DNA from: Phaeobacter bryozoorum
Lineage (GTDB): Bacteria; Pseudomonadota; Alphaproteobacteria; Rhodobacterales; Rhodobacteraceae
Reading direction: 5' to 3' (one strand)
DNA: 64,000 nt
Assembly (NCBI RefSeq): GCF_041893525.1
Contig: NZ_CP169068.1
Positions 35,555 through 43,671 of the stretch are shown here, piece after piece; positions within the stretch are counted from its first letter, which is position 1, and each line of letters opens with the position of its first letter. The translations under genes were made by a program, and so were the position numbers. The notes beneath the pieces are model-generated. The model had not been told where the DNA came from. It did not search any database and worked only from the letters and a program-made list of their open reading frames with translations.

Positions 35555-35883
35555 CGTGACGTCCCCTTCGTGTTCTTCTTTTTCGATGGCGTTAACAGAA
35601 ATGTGTACGCACCTGCGTTGACCCCGTCAAACCCACCTCCTAACCCTGCGCGATTTTTTCTCCGACGGAAGTCTTGCAATTTGGCAGGAGTCTGTATTCG
35701 ATACCTTCAGTGCAGCCACGCCTGCCTCCGGTTGCAAGCCATGATCGCGGTAACGTGATCGCAGCCAACGCCCGGCAGATAGCGCGTGCTCAAACGCACA
35801 GACCGCAGTGATGTGGCAAATCTCCGGGGCGCCAAAGCCCCGGTCATAAAGAAGGCACATACGTGTCCGACAAGGAGTGAATT
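35555..35883. promoter_or_regulatory. divergent regulatory region of the peptide-transporter cluster
   Basis: The only gap over 300 bp in the window. It must drive the ATPase-argE genes leftward and the binding protein rightward. Visible elements: an inverted repeat TTGAC-CCC-GTCAA at 35618-35630, a direct repeat TGATCGC...TGATCGC near 35740-35762, and a leader hairpin CCGGGGC/GCCCCGG at 35824-35843 just before the AAGGAG site of the binding-protein gene. No convincing gene. Confidence 0.5.
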
Positions 35884-37584
35884 ATGAAAATCAAGACCCT
35901 TTTGCTGGGTGCAATTGCGTCAGCCGCGCTTGCTCCCGCAGCCTTTGCCGAACGGGGATCCGACGGCCAGGTTAACATTATTTATTGGCAAGCGCCCTCG
36001 ATCCTGAACCCCTTCCTTTCGGGTGGCACCAAGGATGTGGAATCCGCCTCCCTCGTGATCGAGCCGCTGGCCCGCTACGACCCGCAAGGTGAGATGGTTC
36101 CCTACCTGGTTGAGGACATTCCCACCGTCGACAATGGCGGCGTGAGCGAAGACCTCACCTCGATCACCTGGAAAATCAAACCCGGCATCCTGTGGTCCGA
36201 CGGCACGCCCCTCACCGCGAATGACGTGAAATTCACCGCCGAATACTGCATGCACCCCGAGGGCGGCTGCGCGCAGGTGACCAAATTCGAAGGTGTCACC
36301 AATGTCGAGGCCGTTGACGATCTGACCGTCAAGGTCACCTTCGACAAGCCGACCCCCTTCCCCTATGGCCCGTTTGTCGGCGGCGAAAGCCCGATCATTC
36401 AGGCGGCACAATTTGCCGAATGCCTGGGCGCCAAGGCACCTGAGTGTACTGAAGCGAACTTTGCCCCGATCGGCACCGGCCCGTTTGTCGTGGATGAGTT
36501 CAAGCCCAACGACGTGATCACCATGTCGGCCAACAACAACTACCGCGACCCGGCCAAGCCGGCCTTTGCCAAGCTCCTGTTCAAAGGGGGCGGCGACGCT
36601 ACTGCTGCGGGCCGTGCGGTGATGGAAACCGGTGAATTCGACTACGCCTGGAACCTTCAGCTGGCGCCCGAAGTGGTCGCCCAGATGGAAGCCGGCGGCA
36701 AAGGCGTGCCAGTTGCTGGCTTCGGCCCGCTGGTCGAACGCATCATGCTGAACAACACCAACCCCGATCCGGCACTTGGCCCGGATGAGCGTTCGGTGAT
36801 CCGCCCGCATCCGTTCCTCAGCGATCCTGCGGTCTACAAAGCAATGTCGATGGCCATCGACCGCCCGCTGCTGGTGGAAATCGGCTATGGCAAGGCTGGT
36901 AAGGTCACCTGTAACTGGGTACCGGCACCTGCGGCCTTCAACTCCGACTCGATGACCTGTGACACTCAGGACATCGCAGGCGCAAACGCCATGCTGGACG
37001 AAGCAGGCTACAAGGACACCAACGGCGACGGCGTACGGGAAACCCCCGATGGCAAGCCGATGAAGATCCTGTATCAGACCTCGACCAACGCTGTGCGTCA
37101 GGACTTCCAGGCGCTGATCAAACAGTGGTGGAGCGAAATCGGCATCGAAACCGAGCTGCGCAACATCAACGCATCCGTCTTCTTCGGTGGTGATCCGGGT
37201 TCCCCCGACACCTTCCAGAAGTTCTATGCTGACGTCGAAATGTACGCCAACACCTTCAATGGCACCGATCCGCAGTCCTACCTGGGCAACGGTCTGTGCG
37301 ACAAGGCACCGCGTCCCGAGACCCAGTGGCAGGGCGAGAACATCTCCCGCTTCTGTGACGAAGAGTTCGACAAGCTGCACGCAGAGCTGGCGCAGACCGC
37401 AGGTCTGGAAGCCCGCGCGGAAATCGCCAAGCGCCTGAACGACATCATTGTCGAAAAAGGTGGCATGATTCCGCTGGTGCACCGTGGTCGCCTCTCCGCG
37501 CGCTCCAACACCCTTGGCGGTGTGGATCTGAACGTCTGGGACAGCGAACTGTGGAACGCCGCTGACTGGCACCGCACCGAGTAA
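35884..37584 (+). CDS. peptide ABC transporter substrate-binding protein (SBP family 5)
   Basis: Periplasmic solute-binding protein of 566 residues for peptides or related solutes. Signal peptide at 1-22 ends in AFA. Family-5 features: NIIYWQAPSILNPFLSGG at the start, LVIEPLARYDPQGEMVPYLVEDIP, ITWKIKPGILWSDGTPLTANDVKFT and the YKAMSMAIDRPLLVEIGYG segment. AAGGAG lies eight bases before the ATG. A stable hairpin after the stop separates it from the permeases, a common way to make more binding protein than permease. Confidence 0.94.
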   Translation: MKIKTLLLGAIASAALAPAAFAERGSDGQVNIIYWQAPSILNPFLSGGTKDVESASLVIEPLARYDPQGEMVPYLVEDIPTVDNGGVSEDLTSITWKIKPGILWSDGTPLTANDVKFTAEYCMHPEGGCAQVTKFEGVTNVEAVDDLTVKVTFDKPTPFPYGPFVGGESPIIQAAQFAECLGAKAPECTEANFAPIGTGPFVVDEFKPNDVITMSANNNYRDPAKPAFAKLLFKGGGDATAAGRAVMETGEFDYAWNLQLAPEVVAQMEAGGKGVPVAGFGPLVERIMLNNTNPDPALGPDERSVIRPHPFLSDPAVYKAMSMAIDRPLLVEIGYGKAGKVTCNWVPAPAAFNSDSMTCDTQDIAGANAMLDEAGYKDTNGDGVRETPDGKPMKILYQTSTNAVRQDFQALIKQWWSEIGIETELRNINASVFFGGDPGSPDTFQKFYADVEMYANTFNGTDPQSYLGNGLCDKAPRPETQWQGENISRFCDEEFDKLHAELAQTAGLEARAEIAKRLNDIIVEKGGMIPLVHRGRLSARSNTLGGVDLNVWDSELWNAADWHRTE

Positions 37585-37602
37585 GCAGCGTCAAACGCCT
37601 GC

Positions 37603-37632
37603 AGAGGCCCCGGTTAACGCGCTGGGGCCTCT
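37603..37632 (+). terminator. attenuator-type hairpin between binding protein and permease genes
   Basis: AGAGGCCCC and GGGGCCTCT form a perfect nine-pair stem around a 12-base loop, with only a short T stretch after it. It probably ends part of the transcripts and stabilises the binding-protein mRNA. A separate perfect palindrome AATGACGTCATT follows at 37648-37659. Confidence 0.65.
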
Positions 37633-37737
37633 TGCCATTCACGTCCGAATGACGTCATTGCGTCGGCCAGAAATGGATCTCAGGCAAAAGACCGCCCAGT
37701 TCCACCCCATTCTTCCAATTGCAAAGGCGCCTACTGG

Positions 37738-38745
37738 ATGCTGACCTTTACAATCAGACGCCTTGTCCTGTCGGTACCGACGCTTCTGTTCATCAGCCTG
37801 GTGATCTTCCTGCTGCTTGAACTTGCGCCCGGTGACCCGATGGCTCAGGTCCCTCTGACCGTCCCCCCCGAAGTCAAAGAAAAGATGCGCGAAGCGCTTG
37901 GCCTTGGCCAACCCGCGCATATCCAATTCTGGAAATGGATCGTGCAGTTCTTCTGGATCGAACCTCAGGTTCTGATCGATTATTATTTTGGCACCAGCTT
38001 CTCCGCAGGTGACCTGCGGGTGATCTCCTGGCAGACCCGCTCGCCGGTGATGGATATCGTCGTGCAGCGTATTCCCCAGACCCTGTGGGTCGTGGGCACC
38101 GCCTATCTGGTCGCCATCGCCATCGCCCTGCCCATCGGCATCTATTCGGCCTATCGCCAGTATAGCTGGTTCGATCAGGTCGGCACATTTGTGTCGATGG
38201 TGGGTTTCTCGGTGCCGCCCTTCTTCTCCGGCGTACTGGTGATTGTGATCTTCTCGGTCCAGCTGGGCTGGTTCCCATCGATCTACGACACCACTCATAT
38301 CGTGAACAGTTGGGAGTCTTTTGTAAAGCAGCTGCAACAGATGATCATGCCGGTCATGGTGCTGGCGCTGCAAATCACCGCACAGCTGAGCCGGTTCATG
38401 CGGGCCTCGATGCTGGACAACCTCAATCAGGATTACGTCCGCACCGCCCGCGCCAAGGGCCTCAGCGAATATGTGGTCGTCATGGTCCATGTTCTGCGCA
38501 ACTCGATGATCCCGGTCGTGACCGTGATCGCGCTGGGGATTCCGTCGATCTTCGGTGGCGCCATCATCACCGAACAGGTGTTCAAGGTGAACGGCATCGG
38601 CCAGCTGCTGATCGGCGCGATCGAGGCCAACGACCTGCCGATGGTGCAGACGCTGACCTTCATCTTTGCCGTGCTGATCGTGCTGTTCAACCTGATTGCC
38701 GACGTGCTCTATGGCATTCTAGACCCGAGGATCCGCTATGACTGA
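37738..38745 (+). CDS. peptide ABC transporter permease, DppB type
   Basis: Inner-membrane permease of 335 residues with about six transmembrane helices: the first at 9-31 (LVLSVPTLLFISLVIFLLLEL), the rest from about 97. The EAA loop is seen as LDNLNQDYVRTARAKGLSEYVVVMVHVLRNSMIPVV. It is longer than usual in the first periplasmic loop (residues 50-90, LGQPAHIQFWKWIVQFFWIEPQVL), which is a known feature of this permease branch. It overlaps the next permease by eight bases. Confidence 0.93.
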   Translation: MLTFTIRRLVLSVPTLLFISLVIFLLLELAPGDPMAQVPLTVPPEVKEKMREALGLGQPAHIQFWKWIVQFFWIEPQVLIDYYFGTSFSAGDLRVISWQTRSPVMDIVVQRIPQTLWVVGTAYLVAIAIALPIGIYSAYRQYSWFDQVGTFVSMVGFSVPPFFSGVLVIVIFSVQLGWFPSIYDTTHIVNSWESFVKQLQQMIMPVMVLALQITAQLSRFMRASMLDNLNQDYVRTARAKGLSEYVVVMVHVLRNSMIPVVTVIALGIPSIFGGAIITEQVFKVNGIGQLLIGAIEANDLPMVQTLTFIFAVLIVLFNLIADVLYGILDPRIRYD

Positions 38746-39709
38746 TAAGGACCGTCTGGTGCCCGACGAAGGGATTGTGCCCGCCTCGACCGCGCTGCCT
38801 GCGGCGGGCGTGATCGAAGAACTGGACCAACCACCCCGCAGCCAGTGGCTGGATGTGTGGGATCAGTTCAAGTCACACAAGGGCGCCATGCTTGGCGGGG
38901 CATTGTTCCTGCTGATCATACTGGCCGTCTATCTCGGCCCGTTTTTCTGGGACATTGATGCCACCCGCATTGATATCCGTGCCCGCAATCAGAGCCCAAG
39001 CTGGGCGCATCCTTTTGGCACGGATCAGCTGGGGCGTGACATGCTGGCCCGGATGATGGCAGGCGGCGCGACCTCGGTCTCCGTTGGCCTGACCGCGATG
39101 CTTCTGGCGCTGTTCCTCGGCTCATTGGTTGGCGTTCTCGCAGGGTTCTTCAAACGTCTCGACGGACCGCTGATGCGCCTGACCGATCTGTTCCTGGCGC
39201 TGCCGCTGTTGCCGCTGCTGCTGGTGATGATGCTGTTGTTCCGCGAGCCGCTGAATGCCGCCTTCGGCCCGGAACAGGGGATCTTTATCCTGATCGTGGC
39301 CTCGATCGGCATCACCAGCTGGATGCCCACCGCGCGGATCGTGCGTGGCGATGTGCTGGCGATCAAGGAACGGGAATTCGTTCTTGCGGCCCGCTCCATC
39401 GGCACCACCAACAGCAAGCTGATTTCGCGGCACATCCTGCCCAACGTGCTGTCACCGATCATGGTTTCGGCCACGCTGGGGATTGCAACCGCGATCATCA
39501 CCGAATCCGCCCTGTCCTTCCTCGGCCTGGGCTTCCCGCCTGATTTCCCGACATGGGGGCGTCTGCTCTATGATGCGACGGACTATCTCCAGCAATACCC
39601 GGAGCGGGTGTTCTGGCCCGGTATGGCGATCTCTCTCACCGTGCTGAGCGTGAACTACCTCGGCGACGGTCTGCGCGACGCCTTGGACCCACGGATCCGC
39701 GGGCGCTGA
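38738..39709 (+). CDS. peptide ABC transporter permease, DppC type
   Basis: Second permease of the importer, 323 residues. An N-terminal cytoplasmic stretch leads to helix 1 at about 50-70, then HPFGTDQLGRDMLARMMAGGATSVSVGL, the hallmark of the DppC/OppC group, and the EAA loop AIKEREFVLAARSIGTTNSKLISRHILPNVL. It ends DALDPRIRGR as expected. The gene is followed by a strong terminator, so the binding-protein-permease unit ends here. Confidence 0.94.
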   Translation: MTDKDRLVPDEGIVPASTALPAAGVIEELDQPPRSQWLDVWDQFKSHKGAMLGGALFLLIILAVYLGPFFWDIDATRIDIRARNQSPSWAHPFGTDQLGRDMLARMMAGGATSVSVGLTAMLLALFLGSLVGVLAGFFKRLDGPLMRLTDLFLALPLLPLLLVMMLLFREPLNAAFGPEQGIFILIVASIGITSWMPTARIVRGDVLAIKEREFVLAARSIGTTNSKLISRHILPNVLSPIMVSATLGIATAIITESALSFLGLGFPPDFPTWGRLLYDATDYLQQYPERVFWPGMAISLTVLSVNYLGDGLRDALDPRIRGR

Positions 39710-39763
39710 CCACCCAGAGATGTGAGGGCAGAACAGCTCAACACATTCAAATAAAAACATATC

Positions 39764-39799
39764 AACCGGCCACTTCTCCCGGGTGGCCGGTTTGTTTTT
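39764..39799 (+). terminator. terminator of the binding-protein-permease operon
   Basis: AACCGGCCAC and GTGGCCGGTT form a ten-pair stem around nine bases, followed by TTGTTTTT. It is a textbook rho-independent terminator about 55 bp after the DppC-type stop. Confidence 0.9.
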
Positions 39800-39974
39800 G
39801 CCCGCAGCGGCAGGGCTGGGACACATAGCCTGCGAAGGACACCTAGCAGAGAACATCATTCTGCCGGATGCCGCGCCAGCTTGGTGCCATAGGGTTGCTC
39901 AGATCAGAGAAACCGGCCATTTCGGGAAAATATTCCAAACGCGACGAATCCGCTCGCAGCAATGGAGGCCGCAT

Positions 39975-41048
39975 ATGTTCGAGACACTTGGCTTTGAAGA
40001 CACCACCGCGCGGGCCGTTTCGGTTCTGTTTGCACTCGCTGTCGGTGTCCTGTTCGGCGGGCTGGCGCAATTGACCCGCTTCTGTTTCCGCCGCGCTATT
40101 GTCGGCGCTGATCGCCGTCAGGCCGCAGGCGTCTGGACAATGGCGCTGGCCGTTGCTGTTCTCGGCACGCAGGCCGCCGTGGCGCAGGGCTGGATCAGCT
40201 TTGCCGAGCACCGCCTGATGGTCGCGGATCTGCCAATTGCTGCGGTGGTACTGGGCGGCCTTATGTTTGGGGCCGGCATGGTGCTGACCCGTGGCTGCGT
40301 CTCGCGCCTGATGGTTCTGACCGGCAGCGGCAACCTGCGGGCGCTGGTTGTGATCGTGACCTTTGCAATTGTCGCCCACGCCACGCTCAAAGGCGTGCTT
40401 GCACCGCTGCGCAGCTGGATCGGCGGCGTCACGGTGCCGATTGGGGATTTCGCCTCTCTCACCGCACTGCCCGGCGGCGCGCTGACGGGCGCCGGGCCGA
40501 TCGTTGCGGCCGCTCTTGTCATCGCTCTGCGCTCGGGCAATCATCCGCTGATGCTGGCCGGGGGGGCCGCCATCGGCGCGCTGGTGCCGCTGGCCTGGGT
40601 CGGCACTGGCTATGTGCTGTATGATGAATTTGACCCCATCGCCATGGAGAGCCTCTCCTTCACCGCGCCTTCGGCGGAAACACTATTCTACACGCTGGCG
40701 TCCAGCGCCGTGGCTGCGGGCTTCGGGACCGGGCTGGTGGGCGGCGTGCTGATTGGCGCGCTGGTCGCCGCCCTGCTGAGCGGTCGCTTCCAGTGGCAGA
40801 GCTTTGAAAGCCCGCGACAGACCGGCCGCTACCTCACTGGCGCGGTGCTGATGGGGATTGGCGGTGTACTGGCTGGCGGCTGCACAGTCGGGGCCGGTCT
40901 CGCCGGTATCCCAACCCTCAGCCTAGCGGCTGTTCTGGCACTGCTGTCGATTGGCGCAGGCGGTTTGGCGGCAGACGCCCTGCTCAATGCAGCCGCTTCC
41001 GGATCTGCCGCACCGCGAGCCAGACCAGCAGCACAACCGGCAGAGTAA
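39975..41048 (+). CDS. YeeE/YedE-family sulfur (thiosulfate-type) transporter
   Basis: Integral membrane protein of 357 residues with about nine helices. The conserved cysteines of the family are present: TRFCFRRAIVGADRR near the N-terminus, LTRGCVSRLMVLTGSGNLRAL, and GGVLAGGCTVGAGLAG near the C-terminus, the GGC motifs shown to handle thiosulfate in characterised YeeE. Usually a TusA-like sulfur carrier is next door; none is here. The ATG at GGAGG plus seven bases is chosen over a longer reading that would cover the upstream gap. Its low-complexity C-terminal tail overlaps the 3' end of the next gene on the other strand. Confidence 0.9.
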   Translation: MFETLGFEDTTARAVSVLFALAVGVLFGGLAQLTRFCFRRAIVGADRRQAAGVWTMALAVAVLGTQAAVAQGWISFAEHRLMVADLPIAAVVLGGLMFGAGMVLTRGCVSRLMVLTGSGNLRALVVIVTFAIVAHATLKGVLAPLRSWIGGVTVPIGDFASLTALPGGALTGAGPIVAAALVIALRSGNHPLMLAGGAAIGALVPLAWVGTGYVLYDEFDPIAMESLSFTAPSAETLFYTLASSAVAAGFGTGLVGGVLIGALVAALLSGRFQWQSFESPRQTGRYLTGAVLMGIGGVLAGGCTVGAGLAGIPTLSLAAVLALLSIGAGGLAADALLNAAASGSAAPRARPAAQPAE

Positions 41049-42264
41049 GTGCTGCCGTCATCATCCCCTTGCTGAGGTCCAGCACCGCCGCGAGGGGATA
41101 GAGCGCATAAGACGCCAGCGACACAGCGTAATAGCTGATCGCCACCACTGACAGCCCTTCCACCGTATGTTGCAGCCGCAGCGCCATATCGGCGCGGCGG
41201 TCCATGCTTTCCAGAAGGGCCTGGTTCTGGGCACTGCGTTCCACATCGACACGGGTTCGCAGCAGCTCCCCGGCGCGACGCGCCCGGTCTGCCAGCGTAG
41301 CGAGCCGCCCTTCGGTTGACTTCACCGTGCGCATCGCCGGTTCAAATCGGCGCAGCATGAACTCGGCAAAGGTCTGATACCCTTCAAACCGGGTCTCGCG
41401 CAGCAGGGCGATCCGTTGGTTGACCAGCGCATCATAGGCCCCCGTCGCACCAAAGCGGAACGCCGCCTGCGCCGCCATCGCCTCCAGCTCAGCCGAGACC
41501 GTGAGCAGCTGCGCAAGGGTCTGTTCCGCCGGCATGCGATCCCCGGTCATCTCGGCCATCATCTCGCTCAAATGGGTGTCGAGCGCGCCAATCGTCGGAC
41601 TCAGCCCGCGCGCCCGCGAAAACCCGAGCATCGACATCGCCCGATAGGTCTCAATCTCGCAAAGGCGCTGCACCACCCGGCCGATCCGCTGGGCGCCGGT
41701 TTCCCGGTTCGGGAAAACCGCAAACCGCATATGCCCAGCCGGATCAATGCGGAAATCCCCCGCCACCACGCAGCTGTCGTCCAGCACTCGGGCCACGGCG
41801 AGGCTTTCCGGCACAAACCAATCGGTCAGAGCCGCCCGAACGTCAGAGGTTTCGCCACGAGGCAAGACCCGCAGCATGATCGAAGTGATGCGCTGACCCG
41901 GAGCCTCCGCCAGCCAGTCCGACGGGAAGACATCAAAATCCGCAGGATCATACGGGCGGGCGCTGATACCGTCGAAATACAGGGTGTAGGACACAAATTC
42001 AGTATGCTGTTCCCATTTGAGCGTATGGCGGCCCAGCTGCACCGAATGATGGGTCGCCCCCGGCGTCGGGTGGGCGACACCGTGACGGTCCAAGAGATCG
42101 ACCAGATGCGCAAGGTCCCGGCTGCGGTCCCGATGCACGGCCTCCTGCGGCTGCTTGATCGCCAGGTAGATCACCGTCGAGGGGTTGCTCATCGTCGGGA
42201 ACGGGCGGGCGTGCAGCTCATTGGCCAGCTGGTAGCGCAGCGGGTGGTCTTGGATCGGCGGCAT
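40984..42264 (-). CDS. DUF3422-family membrane-anchored protein
   Basis: A 426-residue protein beginning HPLRYQLANELHARPFP, the start typical of the DUF3422 family, with a soluble alpha-beta N-terminal part, a helical middle (about 230-380, coiled-coil-like, with RTRVDVERSAQNQALLESMDRRADMALRLQHTVEGLSV) and two C-terminal transmembrane helices ending RKRLH. The helical middle with terminal membrane helices resembles CorA-type arrangements, but there is no GMN motif. Function is unknown. The last 65 bases overlap the YeeE-like coding sequence tail-to-tail. Confidence 0.88.
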   Translation of the reverse strand: MPPIQDHPLRYQLANELHARPFPTMSNPSTVIYLAIKQPQEAVHRDRSRDLAHLVDLLDRHGVAHPTPGATHHSVQLGRHTLKWEQHTEFVSYTLYFDGISARPYDPADFDVFPSDWLAEAPGQRITSIMLRVLPRGETSDVRAALTDWFVPESLAVARVLDDSCVVAGDFRIDPAGHMRFAVFPNRETGAQRIGRVVQRLCEIETYRAMSMLGFSRARGLSPTIGALDTHLSEMMAEMTGDRMPAEQTLAQLLTVSAELEAMAAQAAFRFGATGAYDALVNQRIALLRETRFEGYQTFAEFMLRRFEPAMRTVKSTEGRLATLADRARRAGELLRTRVDVERSAQNQALLESMDRRADMALRLQHTVEGLSVVAISYYAVSLASYALYPLAAVLDLSKGMMTAALTLPVVLLVWLAVRQIRKRLH

Positions 42265-42279
42265 CTATGGTCTCCCTGA

Positions 42280-42395
42280 GCAGCAGACCACAGGTTAGCC
42301 GAGGTGGAGCAACCTGTAAAGAATTACGTTTTTTCAATACCTTAACTGGATACAACCGTATACAATTATGGGGCAGCCCTCAGCTCTTGCCGACA
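42280..42395 (-). promoter_or_regulatory. AT-rich upstream region of the DUF3422 gene
   Basis: An AT-rich patch unlike the surrounding DNA, with the direct repeat ATACAA...ATACAA (42350-42367) and a poly-T run (42330-42335). It probably contains the promoter for the DUF3422 gene; I do not see one clear -35/-10 pair. Confidence 0.35.
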
Positions 42396-42767
42396 TTATG
42401 CCGCCTCGAACACCTCAATCGCCGCATTCAAACCATTGATGGCCGCAGGCATGCCGCCATAGACCGCCATCTGCCAGATGACCTCCAGAATCTCGGCTTC
42501 ACTTGCCCCTGCGGCGAGGGTGTTGGCGATATTCACCTTGAGCTGCGGCGCGGTCTGACCGCCAAGCGCAGTCAACGCCGCAACCGTACAGAGCTGCCGT
42601 GTCCGCAGGTCCAGCCCCGCGCGTGCGTAGTGGCGCCCATAGGCCCATTCCACCAGGCTCTCCGACATTCCGGGCAGATGGGCGTCATAGCGCTCTGCCA
42701 GGATATTCTCCAACTCCGGGTTCAATTCGGCCAACAGATTACGGCCCTTGGTCACTGCGTCAGACAT
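42396..42767 (-). CDS. carboxymuconolactone decarboxylase-family protein
   Basis: A 123-residue all-helical protein: LVEWAYGRHYARAGLDLRTRQLCTVAALTALGGQTAPQLKVNIANTLAAGASEAEILEVIWQMAVYGGMPAAINGL is the CMD-fold signature. There is one Cys (in RQLCTVAA) and no CxxC, so it is not an AhpD-type peroxidase; the usual role of single-Cys members is unclear, with gamma-carboxymuconolactone decarboxylation only one possibility. It overlaps the stop of the MerR gene by eight bases and is thus its co-transcribed partner, and likely the target or effector gene of that regulator. Confidence 0.88.
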   Translation of the reverse strand: MSDAVTKGRNLLAELNPELENILAERYDAHLPGMSESLVEWAYGRHYARAGLDLRTRQLCTVAALTALGGQTAPQLKVNIANTLAAGASEAEILEVIWQMAVYGGMPAAINGLNAAIEVFEAA

Positions 42768-43128
42768 CTGCGCTTTCCTTCTCCAGCTCGTGGTAGATCG
42801 CAACCTTGCGATCCATCAGGGCAAGCGTGTCATGAAGCTTCTCCAGCTGCTGGCGGATCACCTCGCGGTGGGCCTCCAGCATTGCGCGGCGTTCGGCCAG
42901 GGTTTCGCGCCCCCGCGCCCGCAACCGGGCATAGCGGACCCGATCCGCCTGTTTCATTCCGGTGGCGTTCAGCTGCCCCAGAAAGCGGATCCAGCCCAGG
43001 ATTTCGCGATCATAGACCCGCCGCCCGGCGGCATCCCGCGCCGGCGGATCAATCAACCCGATCTTCTCGTAAAAGCGCAGGGTATCCACGCTCAGCCCCG
43101 TGGCCATCGCCACCTCTGAAATCTTCAT
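42760..43128 (-). CDS. MerR-family transcriptional regulator
   Basis: A 122-residue regulator with the N-terminal winged helix MKISEVAMATGLSVDTLRFYEKIGLI, a second helix pair RRVYDREILGWIRFLGQLNATGMKQ, and a C-terminal dimerisation coiled coil (about 75-115, ERRAMLEAHREVIRQQLEKLHDTLALM). There is no metal-binding Cys pair in the C-terminal part, so it is not a metal sensor of the usual kind; small-molecule or redox-type members fit. A divergent-looking but same-strand MerR-type promoter lies 44-74 bp upstream, consistent with autoregulation of the merR-CMD pair. Confidence 0.9.
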   Translation of the reverse strand: MKISEVAMATGLSVDTLRFYEKIGLIDPPARDAAGRRVYDREILGWIRFLGQLNATGMKQADRVRYARLRARGRETLAERRAMLEAHREVIRQQLEKLHDTLALMDRKVAIYHELEKESADV

Positions 43129-43171
43129 GCACATCTCTCTTGCTGCCCACCCCTCATGGGTGAGTCGGGAC

Positions 43172-43202
43172 ACCCTAGCGGTTGGAGTACACTCCAGCTC
43201 AA
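43172..43202 (-). promoter_or_regulatory. MerR-type promoter with 19-bp spacer and operator dyad
   Basis: On the minus strand TTGAGC (43202-43197), exactly 19 bp, then TAGGGT (43177-43172). Inside the spacer is the perfect dyad TGGAGT-AC-ACTCCA (43183-43196). The over-long spacer and centred dyad are the hallmark of promoters activated by MerR proteins through DNA untwisting. It points at the MerR gene, whose start is about 44 bp beyond. The -35 overlaps the end of the VOC gene. Confidence 0.75.
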
Positions 43203-43573
43203 GCGGTATCTGCGGCGCGTCCGATCGGCTGCCAGAGTTCTATCGGATTGCCCTCCGGGTCATGCAACCGCGCGAAATAGCCAATCTCGCCGTCCCACTC
43301 CAGCCGGGTCTCAACAGCGATACCGGCGGCGGTCAGCTGGGCGATCATCGCGGCCAGATCCGTCACCCGGAAATTGATCATCCACTGTTTGCTGGTATCT
43401 CCGAAATAATCGGTATCCTCGGCAAATGGAGCAAAGACGGTGTAGCCGCCGCCCTGCATCCAGGGGGTTCCGCCGACGGGGTCAATCCCCAGATGGTCAT
43501 TGTACCACCGGCTCAGCGCTTCGGGGTCTTTGGCGCGGAAAAACACGCCACCTATGCCTTGGGCCTTTTCCAT
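43199..43573 (-). CDS. VOC-superfamily (glyoxalase/dioxygenase-like) protein
   Basis: A 124-residue single-domain protein with the paired beta-alpha-beta-beta-beta fold: GIGGVFFRAKDPEALSRWYNDHLGI at the start and YFARLHDPEGNPIELWQP at the end, where the final Glu is the usual metal ligand. The first ligand position is less clear, so catalysis is uncertain. GGAGGATGAT precedes the ATG. Immediately downstream begins the promoter of the MerR gene, so read-through into merR-CMD is possible and these three may be one functional unit. Confidence 0.87.
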   Translation of the reverse strand: MEKAQGIGGVFFRAKDPEALSRWYNDHLGIDPVGGTPWMQGGGYTVFAPFAEDTDYFGDTSKQWMINFRVTDLAAMIAQLTAAGIAVETRLEWDGEIGYFARLHDPEGNPIELWQPIGRAADTA

Positions 43574-43613
43574 ATCATCCTCCTCGGCTGGCGAATGATA
43601 CCACAGGATCACG

Positions 43614-43644
43614 AAAAAAGAGCGCCCCGGCAGGAGCGCTCTTT
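43614..43644 (-). terminator. terminator of the pntAB operon
   Basis: AAAGAGCGC and GCGCTCTTT form a nine-pair stem around ten bases; on the minus strand it is followed by TTTTTTCG. Strong rho-independent structure just after the pntB stop. Confidence 0.85.
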
Positions 43645-43671
43645 CGGTATGTGCAGCGATACGCCGAACAA

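Noticed and set aside
35920..37572. Long minus-strand open frame opposite the binding-protein gene
   Set aside because: The plus-strand gene has a signal peptide and full family match; the antisense frame has no recognisable feature.
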